A DNA stretch of 64,000 bases from Anseranas semipalmata (Eukaryota; Chordata; Aves; Anseriformes; Anseranatidae): the NCBI GenBank assembly GCA_013399115.1, contig VXAA01005609.1, positions 662,308-726,307 of the forward strand, read 5' to 3'. How positions within the stretch are numbered: the first letter of the stretch is position 1; each line of letters starts with the position of its first letter. Shown here piece after piece: positions 1-12,600 of this stretch. The notes under the pieces were generated by a model that saw nothing but the letters and a program-made list of their open reading frames with translations, searched no databases and had not been told where the DNA came from. The position numbers and the translations under genes are program-made.

Positions 1-539
1 CTAAATATTTATTGAATGGGAAGATATGTTTTCCTGAAGGCACAATAGTGCAGCCTGAGCATGGGAATGCTAAACTTGGATGTCCAGAGGAGAGGAAATT
101 AACTTGAGACTTAAAACATTTGTGATATATATCTATTACTTATGTCTGTCTAGGGATTCACTTTACCAGACCAGCTCAGATTGGTTATCTGTAAGAGTGC
201 ACACTAGCAGATGCTTCAGAGGAAAGTATGTAACAGACTTATCTAAAACTCCTCCCTGTTCCTATTTCTTCCTGTTCTTTCAGTGCAAAAGAGCAACTGT
301 GAGACTGTGGACTTGGTCTGAGTGTATTCAGGAGAATAAATGGATCACCACCCAACTAAACCATTCTGGTGCTCTAGAACCATGCCTCCTGTGGCAATGC
401 TTTTGCAGGGTTAAACTACAGGGAACCTGCTAGCAAAGGCACTGCTGGCCAGGATATGGAGAAAGGACTGTGGAGTGAACTTTGTTGCAGGCCTTACAGG
501 GCTTTGCATGCTCAACCAAGTTGTGAGGGTCCCACTTAC
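1..539 (-). other. MYO10-like intron (partial)
   Basis: This is the sequence downstream of the last visible MYO10-like exon. No further exon matching the next motor residues was recognised on the minus strand, so it is read as intron. Confidence 0.6.
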
Positions 540-669
540 CTGCTTTTGTTGTAACCTGGGCCCCACCAGCTGTCATGAACTCAACATTTCCCAGATGAAG
601 CGTGCCAGAAAGAAGTTTGAAGATGTCTCGGATCTCTTCAGTGCTGAAGTCCACTACCTTCATGGCAGT
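540..669 (-). CDS. MYO10L: MYO10-like exon: last exon inside the window
   Basis: It encodes [20 protein letters not shown], then [20 protein letters not shown], then TKA and one base. The acceptor is GCACAG and the donor GTAAGT. Human MYO10 has LHLGNIEFITAGGAQVSFK here. The gene continues leftward out of the window. Confidence 0.94.
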
Positions 670-3600
670 CTGTGCAAAATCATACAGCCAGTGTTGGCTG
701 TAGGTACAGCCACAGTACGATGCAACCACTCATGCCCTGACCCCTCTCCTCAGCTGAAGTATAAATGCTGTGTTGCCATTGAAACCTCTGCTGTACAGGA
801 AGCATTTCTTTCCCTTAAATCACATCTAAGCTGGAGCTATTGAAATCTTAAGCTGCCTCTTCTCACCTTGCGTATCTGGTTTCACCTACATTATTAGAAC
901 CCTCAGGCTGATAACACACCACTTATCAAACAAAACATGAGTTGCATATTCATCCTGCAAAACCCATAACCTCTGGTAAAGTTATGGATGTTGATTGAAA
1001 TCTGTGTGAAATGGCAGAATATGACATTTGCACAGGTGATACAACTAGAACATTTCTGGAGAACACTACCTTTAGGGCAAAGTGTTCCCCTTTAATGATC
1101 AACATGAGTTTTCCTGGATCAGGCCACCTAGAGGGCTCTCAGGAGCCATTCTGGGATAGGGGATGAGGTTCATGCTCCCCAAAGGCTCCATCATTCTAAA
1201 TTATTATTCATCCTGGACTGTTTCCCAAACTCTCCCATTTCTGTACACTAAAAACATTCCTCTAGCCTTGTTTTTACCATAAACAGGTACAGCTGAGTTT
1301 CAGACTTGTTGAACACCAAATTTTGGCTTAGGGCAAATAAATTCTGCTTGTGAAATCTAGACCTTGCAACACACTTAGCCCATGAGATTGTGCCCGAGAA
1401 GTTCAGGAGGAGTTAGGACAGGACTCACCATGACCTTACTGAACATTTCTATGTCATTCAGGTTCTCATCACTCACACAGCCAGACTGGTTCAAGTAACG
1501 ATAAGTCTCTGGCTCAGAGAGGGAGAGGCTCTCTGCAACAGAGGAGAAGGAGGCAGGGGAAGAGAAAGACAACTATTTAGCATTCAGTCTTTTCTTTCTA
1601 TGATCTTCGTCCCCAGAAACAATGGGTATGTTCACCAGAGGGGGGGTTCACCTGAACAGACTCCATATGCCTCAAAAGGCACACCTAGATAGTGAATGCG
1701 CTTGGGAAGGGGAAGAAGAGCGTGTGCAGTAACAAAGCTTGCAGAAGGTATACAAAATGATTTGGAACAGTCAAATCCCAAGCTGACTGCAGAGTCACAA
1801 AAGAATCTTTCAATCCTCAACTGACTCAGCAAAAAAAAAAAAAAAAAAAAGGAAGGTGAAATTCAATCTTGTTAAGTGTTCAGAAAAATAGTCTTAACTA
1901 TATACGCATACAGCAATGACCTCTAAATTAGGTATTACCACTTGAAACAGTTCAGAGAGGCACAGTAAGATTTCTGAAAACATCTCAGTGCTGAGCAGCA
2001 ATCAAAAACTGATTACTAAAAATTACACAGAAGGAACACAGAGCAAAACATAAAAACTGCACATATCTTTGGCACAACCACATCTTGAACACTATCTGTA
2101 GGTTTGATCCCCCATTTCAGAAAGAACAGAGGAGAACTGATGGATGAATTGAGCCACATGGCCATTCCTGCATGAACTTCCTAGGACTGAAGCCATATTC
2201 CCTTCCACTCTGTGTCAGGCCCAATTCTTCCATCTGATTATTCTGGCACACACAGAATAAAGACATTAAGAAATTCCCCTGTCCCTCCAAACCCAAGTGA
2301 AGATATAACATGTTCCTGCCTGCCTCTTTGACCTCCTCAGCAGACCATCAGTGATCAGAGGTGCCGGGGGCAGCTTCATGCAAGTGTTCATAAGGGGATG
2401 CTGCACTATAAAGAGGATTCTTCCACAGCTTGCAGCTGCTGCTTTCTCTACATGCTCTCCTCCAGACCCACCTCTCCCTTCCCAATGTACAGAGCTATAA
2501 ACCCTTTGTTCAGATACTAGACATGTTTTGACTCTAGTGATGCCACTACACCCCTAGTCTTTCTAATTCTTCTCTCTCCTATTACCTATACTGAAGGTTT
2601 GTTGTAAAAGTCTGCCTATCAGACCAACCCTTGAACTCCTCAAACAGCTCCCATCAGCATCTGAATCAAGACTCTTCACCTTTCCTTTGCCTGTAGTCAG
2701 TTTCATTGTCTCATTTCTCTATACCCCCTCTTCACTTTGCACAGACTTTGCCCTCCAGTTCAGAGTGCCTGAGGTATTTTTTCTCATATAGTATTTCTGT
2801 CATCCTCAGCCTCTTCCTCTCAACTCCTCTTTCTGTGTTTTCCATGAAATCACCATATGGCCTTCAAGAAAAAGTTGTGTATCAAGTACCTGAAATATCC
2901 ATGCTCTAATTGACATACACCTGCCAAGGCTTCACATGTTGGACTGGAGAGAGGACAGAGCAATATCCTAGAAAATGAAGTTACCTTTCATCTCCCCGCT
3001 CACACCAGCCAGCAGAGCATAAAAGATGTGGTAATTCCTCTCTCCAGGGTTCTGGTGTACCACTCTGTTCTGAAACAAAGAACGCAGGCATAGCCAGTGG
3101 AAAGAGATTGCACTTGTGGTTGCAAAGGCAGAGGGAGGACCGGGATACAGGTAAATCTCTAGGTCCAATGTACAAGAGGGGCTTCTTCCAGCTTAGTGAT
3201 GGTGCTGTCTAAATAAGCTGTACATTGAGATCTCATCTTGTGCGGCTGTGTAACTAGGCATGTAACTCACTGCGAGAGTGTGCTAATGGCGAAACTGAAT
3301 CTTGTCAGTTCTGGACCTCCTCCTCAGTGAGTTCCAGAGTCCAAAGTAAACTAAGTCAGAGCAGAGTTGATGGCATCTGGAGTTGTAACCCCATAAGCCT
3401 CTCTATAGAATTGAGTTTCCAGGTACTTGCTCTCTCCCTTTCCCCTCAGTAAATAGCTTTTTCTTGGAGTTTCTCTGTAGCACCCAGTGTTTATCAAAGA
3501 CAGGAGAACGGACTCCAATAGATATAGAACCTCCTGTTCCTCCAACACCCTCTTCTTCACTTGGGACAGCTGTGATAGTTACACCTGAAAAGCTAACATC

Positions 3601-6600
3601 TGTGCGTGGCTCCCTGGGATGCAGGCAGCAGGAGAGCTGGCACTGCTCCCCCATGCCCATGAGGAGAGGGCTCACCCAGCAGCCAGGAGAGGTGACACCT
3701 ACCTTTTCCAGTAAATCTGAACAACATGTTAAGGAGAAAACATTCAAATGGTATATAGATACTCCTCCCTATTCCTTGTCCATGGAGGTATTATGTGCCA
3801 AAGAGACATTTAAAAGGGCAGGGTCAGATAGAGCATAGGACCTGCGCAATGGTGGGGTAACCTAACAAAGGATGAGCTGCATCAGGGCTGCCTAGAGAGA
3901 TTAGAGAGGCCACTCTAATCTGAAAGGCTGTATTTCACACAGCAAGTCTTGCATCAGTTCTCATTGCTTCTGCAATAGACAGCTATCTTTCATCTACCGA
4001 TGGCACAAAGAGCAGAGACTAAACAATCGCAGCCTGTTGTTTACAGCAGTAGTAAATTCATCTGGCTGCTACTCCAGTGGAAATTGGTGTGGTTTGCAGT
4101 GATCGGCAGCTTTGAACATCAACATCAATAAATGTAGCCAGGGCAGCTTTAGCTGCCTCATGTAGACAAAAGATGTGTCACAGCCTTTGGGAGAGGGCAA
4201 CATGGGCAAACAAGGAAGAAAGCGGTCATGGCACAACATAATTTGACTACATCCACTCTTTCCTGTCCTTGGATTAGGGTTTCAAGGTCCACTGGAGATG
4301 GGCAGCCCAAAACGGAGGAGCTGTAATTGGCCCTCTGAATTCCTGTTGTCCTCTGCATCCAAATACCATGCAGGACATACTGACTCTTGGTTTGGTTTCA
4401 CTTTTCTAAATCATGAATTCATTGGCAGATCTAACATAAGGGAATGATCCTCTGGAAAAAACTGGGTGCTGTAAACATGAGGAATCTTCCTAGGCAGCAA
4501 ATTCTAGGGATTTAAGTTTCAAGTGTTGTGACTGTGTAAGTTAAAAGTAAAACTATGTTCCCACCTACTGCATAAATGAGGGTTTTCCAGAGTTAGGTGC
4601 CACAGAGCCGCAAAACAGACACTTCTCCCCCCTTTAAGTTGCAGATTTACCCACATTCATAAACTGACTTTGAGAAATGGTGATGAGGGATTTCCTGACC
4701 CACCCTGAGCTCCTCCTCATCTTCACTCACTCCAACCATTTTTAGTCCACTGAAGAAAAGGATACAGTCAGTTACTCGTCCTCCCTGGATGTGTCCGTGT
4801 TGAGAGAAGTGCAGCTGGATGAACTTGCCAAAACGGCTGGAATTGTTGTTATAAACTGTCTTGGCATTTCCAAAGGCCTCCAGAATAGGGCTGCAAGGAA
4901 CAAGACAATGAAGGCAATGAAGACATGACAGGTGATGTGATACCGTTACAACAAAGCCCGTGCCCAGCCTTTTGCCATTTGCGCAGCGTGCACTGCCATG
5001 TGAGATTAATTTGTTGTAACACCAGACCGGACAAGCAGGAAGAGCTCAAGGGCAAGGAAGGATGGCAAGAGCAATTTAACACACTGATAGACAAATTTTA
5101 AACCTTTGGGATTGGAGCTAATTAAATCAGTGTGGGCAGCTGGTGTTCATGCTGTCTAGGGCATTCCCCACAAAAGCAGCTTCGAAAACGAAAGGTGGTA
5201 AGACCCTGCCAGATTGTGTGCTTAACACAGCAGCATCCCATGAAATAGGCTTGTATTTTTCTCAGGATTTTCAGAAACATCATTTAGGGCAAGCACTCTG
5301 TAGCTTTAAACCACATACTTCTTTGTTTCTGTTCCCTTCTTTGTAAGAGAAGACAATATAAGCCATCTTTTAAAATTACAGGTAAACATTTTCAAACTAA
5401 CAAACAAACATAATACTAAACTGATTAGTCTGGTACTGGAACGCAAATTCTTTGTTACTTAAAAACTTGCTTAGGTTGACACAAGCCACATGATTTCCAA
5501 GCAGAGGGAATATATACACATTATATATTTGAGAACTTCAATCTAAGAGTCACATTATCCACTTCAGGAAAAAAAAAGAGTTGTGGGAAAAAAAATCTAT
5601 CATCAAACTTCAGACAGGTGATGAGTTGAAGAACTTTGTCTCTGGGTCACCTTCCAGTCTTCAGGAGGTGCATACAAATGGAAAATGGGGAGTTAAAATG
5701 CAGTTTGGTTCTTGCTCCACAGAACAGCACCAGGGAAAAAGCCTAATACCATTCAAACTGACACACCAAATGCAGGATTAAAATATTCATTTTTGCGATT
5801 TAGCCAATTCTAAAATAACCTGAAGGCCTGACAAGCAAGGAGACTGGGAGATCCTACAAGCATGGCCTGTGTGTGGTCATGTATGCGGTCATTCTAAAAC
5901 ACACAGCTTTTATCAAAAATGACTGCAGTTATTACCCTGAGAAAGACTGGCTTTTCAGATGTCTCCGTCTACCTACTGCATGGTTCCACTTGAAGACAGA
6001 GGCAGATACAGGATTATTCAAAATTTAATAATTTTAACAGATTGTAACACAACAAATAATCACAACTATAGGTACTGCTAAAAACTGCTGAAAGCTTCAG
6101 GCTTTGCAAGTGTTAGCTGCGTGAGAACTGTGGTTGTGGGAAAGGACCAACAACCTCCAAGAAACTTCAGGCAGTATTTTCATAATTTCTCCCAAACATA
6201 TCACTTTAAACAAATAAAAACATAGAAATGAAATTGCTCTGTTATGATATATTGCAACCACAGAAAATCCAGTCATAGAAATCTGTGGGCACGGATAAGG
6301 AGGAGGTAAGTTCCTTGCCCTGGAGAATTTGAAATCCAAGACCCATGCCTCTGGAACAAGTATGTAAATAATGACATTGCACAGGAATATCCTACTGTGC
6401 TCACCAACGCCATGAACCAAAAGAAATTAATGGGGACAACCAGAAAAAGGGAGGATGGGTTTATATGAACACTACAGTTGCAGTGAGAGTGCAGTAACCA
6501 GCCAGCCAATCTTTACAGCTCTAAATCATGTTAAGTTAGACAAGTAAAGCACAAGGAAGTATCTTTATAGTTTAGTTTGGCCGTGGGCTCAGGCGCATGA

Positions 6601-9600
6601 GTGCAGAAGCCTTTCGGGGCACGGGGAGGAAGGAGGCACGTGGGTGTTGGAGGCCGGTGGCAGCTGCCAGGAGGAGCTGAACCACCACCGGAGCAGGTGG
6701 GGTTGTGAGGAGTGGGAGCAGCCCTGGAGCAGGCCTCCACCTTCTCTTCTTCAGGGAGAAGGTGGCAAATCAGTCTTCCGTGCTCACGTTCAAACGGCTC
6801 ACGAGGCATAAACATAACAGGCCGCGAGTTCCTGCGCGAATTCACCTCACAGCGGTGGGTTCCTGCAGGCTGGGGAACCACCTCCCCTGGTAGGCTTTCT
6901 GGATCACAGTCAAGTTGCCACTTAACCGCTAAGCTGGCTTCAGCCTTTTAAGCCACTTGCTCCAAAGCAGATTTTGCAGGTCTTGACTCGTGAGGGTATA
7001 GCACTTCAGAGCTTTTTTTTTCTTTCCTTTTTTTACACACACGGTTCAAAGGTTTCCAGCTTTACCACGCTGCCCTGTGGCAGGCAGGGATGTTACCCAT
7101 GTCCCCCGGCAATGTGCCACGAGAGACGTGGACCTGAGACCTGGGATGAGGGCAGCACTGCAACTTGCCAGTGAGCTCCAGGGCAGGCATGGCGGGGGAG
7201 TTACTAAAGGATGGAGAAATTCTAGTCTTGGCTGGAGTATTAATTCTCCAGCTGCCACACGCACGCCACGCTGCTATTGGAAGTAGCCCAATTCAAGGAC
7301 ACCTGAGATAGCAGCCAGTTGGAGACCTCCCAGCCAGACCACCACCTCCACATCTCCCTGACGCACCACCATTTAGCCGCGCGAGCATCCCTGCCCAGGT
7401 TTGGCTCAACCCGCGCTCAGGCTTAAGCAGCCCAAATGCAAACACCATCCAGAAGGCAGTGCTCCACAAACCGGCAGCTGCAGAGACCCGCAGAATGGAG
7501 GTGAAGCCCACCTGCTCTCCAGGATAGCTTCTTCCACGTGCGTGCTCTTCTCAGAGGCTGGGACCCCGAGGGAGGTCTGGCTCATGGCTGACAGGAACTT
7601 CAGCAGCAACTTGGTGCTCTCAGTCTTTCCGGCCCCACTTTCTCCGCTGTTGAGGAAAAGACATATGTTCCACTCACAACTCCAGGACAGACTGAGCTAA
7701 TGGCCATCCCACCCAGCAGAGAAGTGATCTCCAAGAATAAACACGCGGCATCTCCTCCGCAGCAAGCAGGGGAGAGGCAAAGGGTAGGTGCGGATATTTA
7801 GGCAGAAGTCATTGCAAACGGAGCAGCGGGAGCAAGGTGTGTAATGCAGTCAGGGAGTAGCTGGTTCTCCCATTTCTGACCTTATCAGAACACACTGGCT
7901 GTCATGACGCTTCCACAAGCAGCAGTAGCACTCGTTAGCGGTGGCGAAGATATGGGGAGGCAGCTCACCCAGGCGGTGCTGTCTGTACAGGTCTATGGCA
8001 TCCACACTGTACAGACCAGGGATGGGCTTGTAAGGATTTACTGATGCCAGGATGGAACCAATGTTTGTCTAAAGGGAGGAAACAAAACACAGGAAGGAAA
8101 TAAAACTCCAGAAAAAAAAAATATAATATATATATGTATATATATATGTGACAACAAACCTGGACCTGAAACAACTCATGGTGAAGGGAAAAGGCCTGAA
8201 TGAGGAATTTGGGCTTCAGCAGAGTCCCCCAGTTCAGCAAAGAACATCAAACCCCAGTGCAAGGGCTACATGACTGGGTATGGATGGGTAGTTTGAGTTT
8301 CACTGTTTGACAATAAAATGTTCTTAGTCTGTTGTCTTTGCTAAATTGTGCTTAAATAATTTAAAAACATGAAGCCATCTTCATACCCAGCTACCTTGCA
8401 CTATGCTCGAAGCTGAAAAGCACAGCCTGAACTGAAGGAGGGTCAGGAGACACCTTCTAGGCCTCTATCCATGATCCTAAGTGGAGGGCGCTTGGCTGGG
8501 TTCAAGCAGCTCCTGAACAAAGAGGGGATATGGAGACACACACATGCAAAGAGCCGCTAAAGCGTATCATTCTTCTGCTGAAATGTGCCGTTTGGAACAG
8601 CTTAAATCAAGTGGTAAAGCCAAATCAAAATTGACAGCTGAAGCTCAAGGATTTCAAGACAAAACATTGTTACATTTTCTAAACACTTTATTTTGAAAAT
8701 ATTTCTTTTGAAAATATCCCAGTTTAAGAAGAGTTTGAAAGGTTTAAAATAAAATACCCAAAACCTAATATCTGATTTCAAACATTTTCTTTCATGAAGT
8801 CAGAAGGAAATTCATTCTGCTTTTTGGGGCATGACTTTTTCGGTGCAGCCAGCCAGCTCAAATCCAGTTATTCTCGGAGCTGCAGTTCAGAGCAATGGTG
8901 CCACCTCTCTCCTAACAATGAGTTTGTAATATGGTTAAAATACAGCTTAAATCCTGCCTCTGGTGTGGTGGCCTCCTTCACAGGGCTTCCACACCTTGGG
9001 CTGCTCCGCTCCAGGAACACCCATCCTCAGCAGCAGTGTCAGAGGAAGCCTTTAGAGAGCTGCATTAGGTGCCAAGCTTTGTGGCCAGGGACAACATCTA
9101 GTATTATGTCCAAACCATGAACTACCAGTCATCACATATGGATATAAGGATTTGCATGCATCCGTTGGAGAAGCTGTAAATGGTGTACAGCTGGTATAAC
9201 TTGGTGTTGAGAAAGACACATGGTTTCTCTCCGTCAAATGAAATCTGGGGCCATACTGCAATGCCAAGCTCTGAAGCCAGAAGCCAGACTGATAAGATGC
9301 TGTAGTCACCAAACTATTTAAGAGTCAGTTATTAAAACAGCAATCACAGGTCATCAGGGAAAAAACATCACCTAGGCCTAACTGTGTTATCAGCAGCACC
9401 TGTATGAGCAGGCTAGCATGGAACGAGTCCTGAAGACCCTCTTATATGGGCCTTTGTAGGCAGAAATTAAATTAATTGGCAATAGAAGCAATAAGCAAGC
9501 AGATGATCTTTGCAAGACAGGTGGCAGGAAATGGGAAAGCACTGAGAAAGAAAAAATGGATTAGGAAAGAGCACTATACAACCAGCTGAGCAACAGATAG

Positions 9601-12600
9601 TGTGTGGAGACTGCACGACAGAGATGACCATAAGTCCATCCTAATACTTCTCCCAGACCTTCACAGAGCTTTTTCCTCTCAAGTGTTTTACTCTGTGGTT
9701 CCCACTCTGTTTTCCTCTCTCCCCAGTAACAGAGCTCCTGCTGCAGTCCTTCCCAGAACTTCCACTACAGCCATCTCTCTCAAAGGTGTTTCTAGGAAAC
9801 TTTTTCATCTCCCAGTTGCAGTCTCCATCATCTGCAGCCCCTTATAGATAACTTCTGTTCACAATTTATAATAGCAGTAGCATTTGTGTATCAACCATGG
9901 ACCTACTGGCCAGTCTATTAGCAAGGAGGGATCTTCCCCAGAGAGCTCTGCAGACAGGACATGCCATGCATGGCACGTCTACTTCTCAGGTCCTGTGTGG
10001 GTGGGTAGGCATGGCAGAGCTATGGACAGCACAAAATGTGGTGGTACAGCCCCTGGCTCACTTACACATCACTCACATAATGTTGGGTATACTTTTATTA
10101 ATGGATACAGGAAATGCAGGAATGAAAGGGCATTCCTAAATGCTGCAGGCTGTTGCTGTGCTCACATCATTTTCTGAAACAGCTTGGTAGAGCTTGAAAA
10201 AAATTTATTTGGAAAATAAAAGTTCTCAATTTGCAATTCTCTAATTATTATTATTACTCTGATTATTATTATTATTTTTAATACTGGTGCTTCCAGGTTA
10301 CCCATTCCTCCAGGTGATTTTGTTTTCCAGGAAATGATGATATTTCTTGCCTGTTTCTGATCTCTCTGATTTTCTTCCAGATATTTTTGGCCCTGACTTA
10401 TAGGCATAATTCCATTCAGTACAGCTTTATCTGCAGCCTTAGCCTACTGTGTTCTATCTGTTGAGACTGTTAAGGAAGATATTAAATAAACTCAAACATT
10501 CCTTTGTGGTATTGACGGATCACTGCAAATCATTAGGTGGCACTACAGCTGACATTCTTAACTTCTGCTTAGCTGAAAACTACATGCAGCTGTGCTACGG
10601 CAAAAACTGAGGAGTTAGTGATGGGGTAACTGCAACATTAACGTCTGTGCTGCAGAAGTGCAACGCACTTGTCAGGTTTGGTGTCCTCCATGTCAGACAT
10701 TGCACAAACATACACCACTCAAGGAGGGGCTCAGAGTCCTTCACTGAGGTATTCCAGAAGTCAGGGCCCTTCGTAAACCTCCCAAACATTCATATCCGAG
10801 GCGCACAGCGGAGATTCATACACTATGCTCAGGCAAAAGATGACATCACATCTGAATGTTAACACCACACACGGCTGGAGGAGGCACAGAGCTGATGCTG
10901 AAGAGGAGCAGGAATGACAGACCAGTGCTAGAGGAACGGCTTACAGAGGGAGGAATGCTGTGACATGGTCACAGAGCTGGTGGTGTGGCATTTCTGGTGC
11001 AGGGCACAGACTGCGAAGGGAGACGATCCTGCCTCACGTTGCAAAGCACGAGGGAGAGGACACAGGAGATGTACACCCAAATGGGGAACAGTTCACTGGC
11101 AAAGAGCTGCACGGACACATTGCAGGTGTCAAGCACAGGTCAGGCAGAGCAGCAAGGCCAAGGGCCATCCAAATAGCATGTGCTATTTAGGGTGCTGCCT
11201 GCCTCAGGGTCGCAGGGCTATGCAGAGAGACAACAGCCAGGGGTCTACAGCAACCAACAAGGATGTGCAGCATCCTCCACATCCCAGTGTAGATGTTTCA
11301 GAAACCGGGTCACTTTATTGATCATTTCCTGGAATACAGGTGCATAGGGTTCGGTTGCCTTAGTAACAGTTGCTATGCAACACAGATTTACATTTTTCCT
11401 GTCATAATCTGAAAAACTCTGGGTACACATACAGGATGGACAGGCAAGATAAGGGTAAAGCAGGCTAAGGCAGTCTTTACAATATTTCCTCCTTGTCCTC
11501 TCCAAGCCTCACCTGAGCACACTGCCATCCCATCAGCCTGATCCCAGGTGTGCTTTCCCTCACAAGTCCCTCTCCTGCCACTTGTCTCCTTCCTGAGGGC
11601 CCAAGAGGGAATCAGAAGATGCTGTGGATATTCAGCTGTGCAAGGAGAGCAGAGCACCTCAAACAAGGCACAACTGCTTGTAAAAGCAGAAATAGGCAAC
11701 CGTTTTGCTTTCCTAGTTTGGCTGATCTCTTTGTCCAGATCAGGAGGGATACTCAACAACAACCTGTGTCCGCTGCACTTTCCAGTCTACTTGGCCATCT
11801 ATAACCTCTGAACTGCAACAACAGGGAATCTGGGGAATGTGAACACCAGCTGGTAAAACACAGATGTTCATGGTGGGTACAGAGCTGCACAATTACCACA
11901 AACCCTAGAGGTGAAGTTCATGTTGTGGAAGTTCTTCTACATATGCAAAGAGGCCCCTCTGGCAGGGGTAGGATCTCACAGAGCTGGTGGAGCTGGCAAG
12001 GCACAAAGCAGAAAAACCTTTTTATCCGCATGAAACAATGCTCAGGAAACAATGCTAAAATCAGTATTTCCCATGCAAAGTGGCAGCCCCAAAGATAAAC
12101 AAAAATCGTCAGCCAGAAAGGATGTGGCCCAGCTTGAGTACTTACATAGATGTTACCCTGCTGGTAGCGCTGGTGCAGGTTAAGCAGGATGGCAGCTTCA
12201 TGCAGATCTCCCAGCATGGACATGTCTTCTACCCCATCGATGCTGGTCTCGTGCATTGGCAAAACCTTTTCTCTGGAAAGGGAGGCCTTGGCGTACTGGA
12301 ACACCTGGAGGAATGGGGAGAAGGACAAATAAGAGCATGCCACCTGGGCATACAGTCTGATTTCCTACCAGAAACAAGTGCTTTTCCACAGCTTCATACT
12401 TCAGCACTGGAAAAGGAAATGAATAAGGCACAGATCCGTTCCCTATTTTTATCGTAGTTCCTCCATTCCTGTTCCTACCTATTTGAGCTCCTTGGCCAGA
12501 ACCCATAAAGCACACCCCCTTCCTTTGCTACAGAGTTGTTCTCTTACCTGCAGTACTACTGGGGACAGAACAATACAGGGCTACCTGATTTTTACTGAAG

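Larger units (their letters stand above)
1533..7511 (-). other. MYO10-like introns between the P-loop exon and the YLNQSGC exon
   Basis: Apart from the exons listed, this stretch is AT-rich intron. It holds a 20-base A run at 1831-1850 and, at about 6590-6870, a GC-richer patch of unknown meaning. No other coding exon or repeat family was recognised. Confidence 0.6.
8069..12145 (-). other. MYO10-like intron
   Basis: A 4.1-kb intron with an A-run/TA microsatellite at about 8112-8150 and an ATT microsatellite at about 10243-10278. Short chance reading frames occur but none shows family similarity or splice support. Confidence 0.6.
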
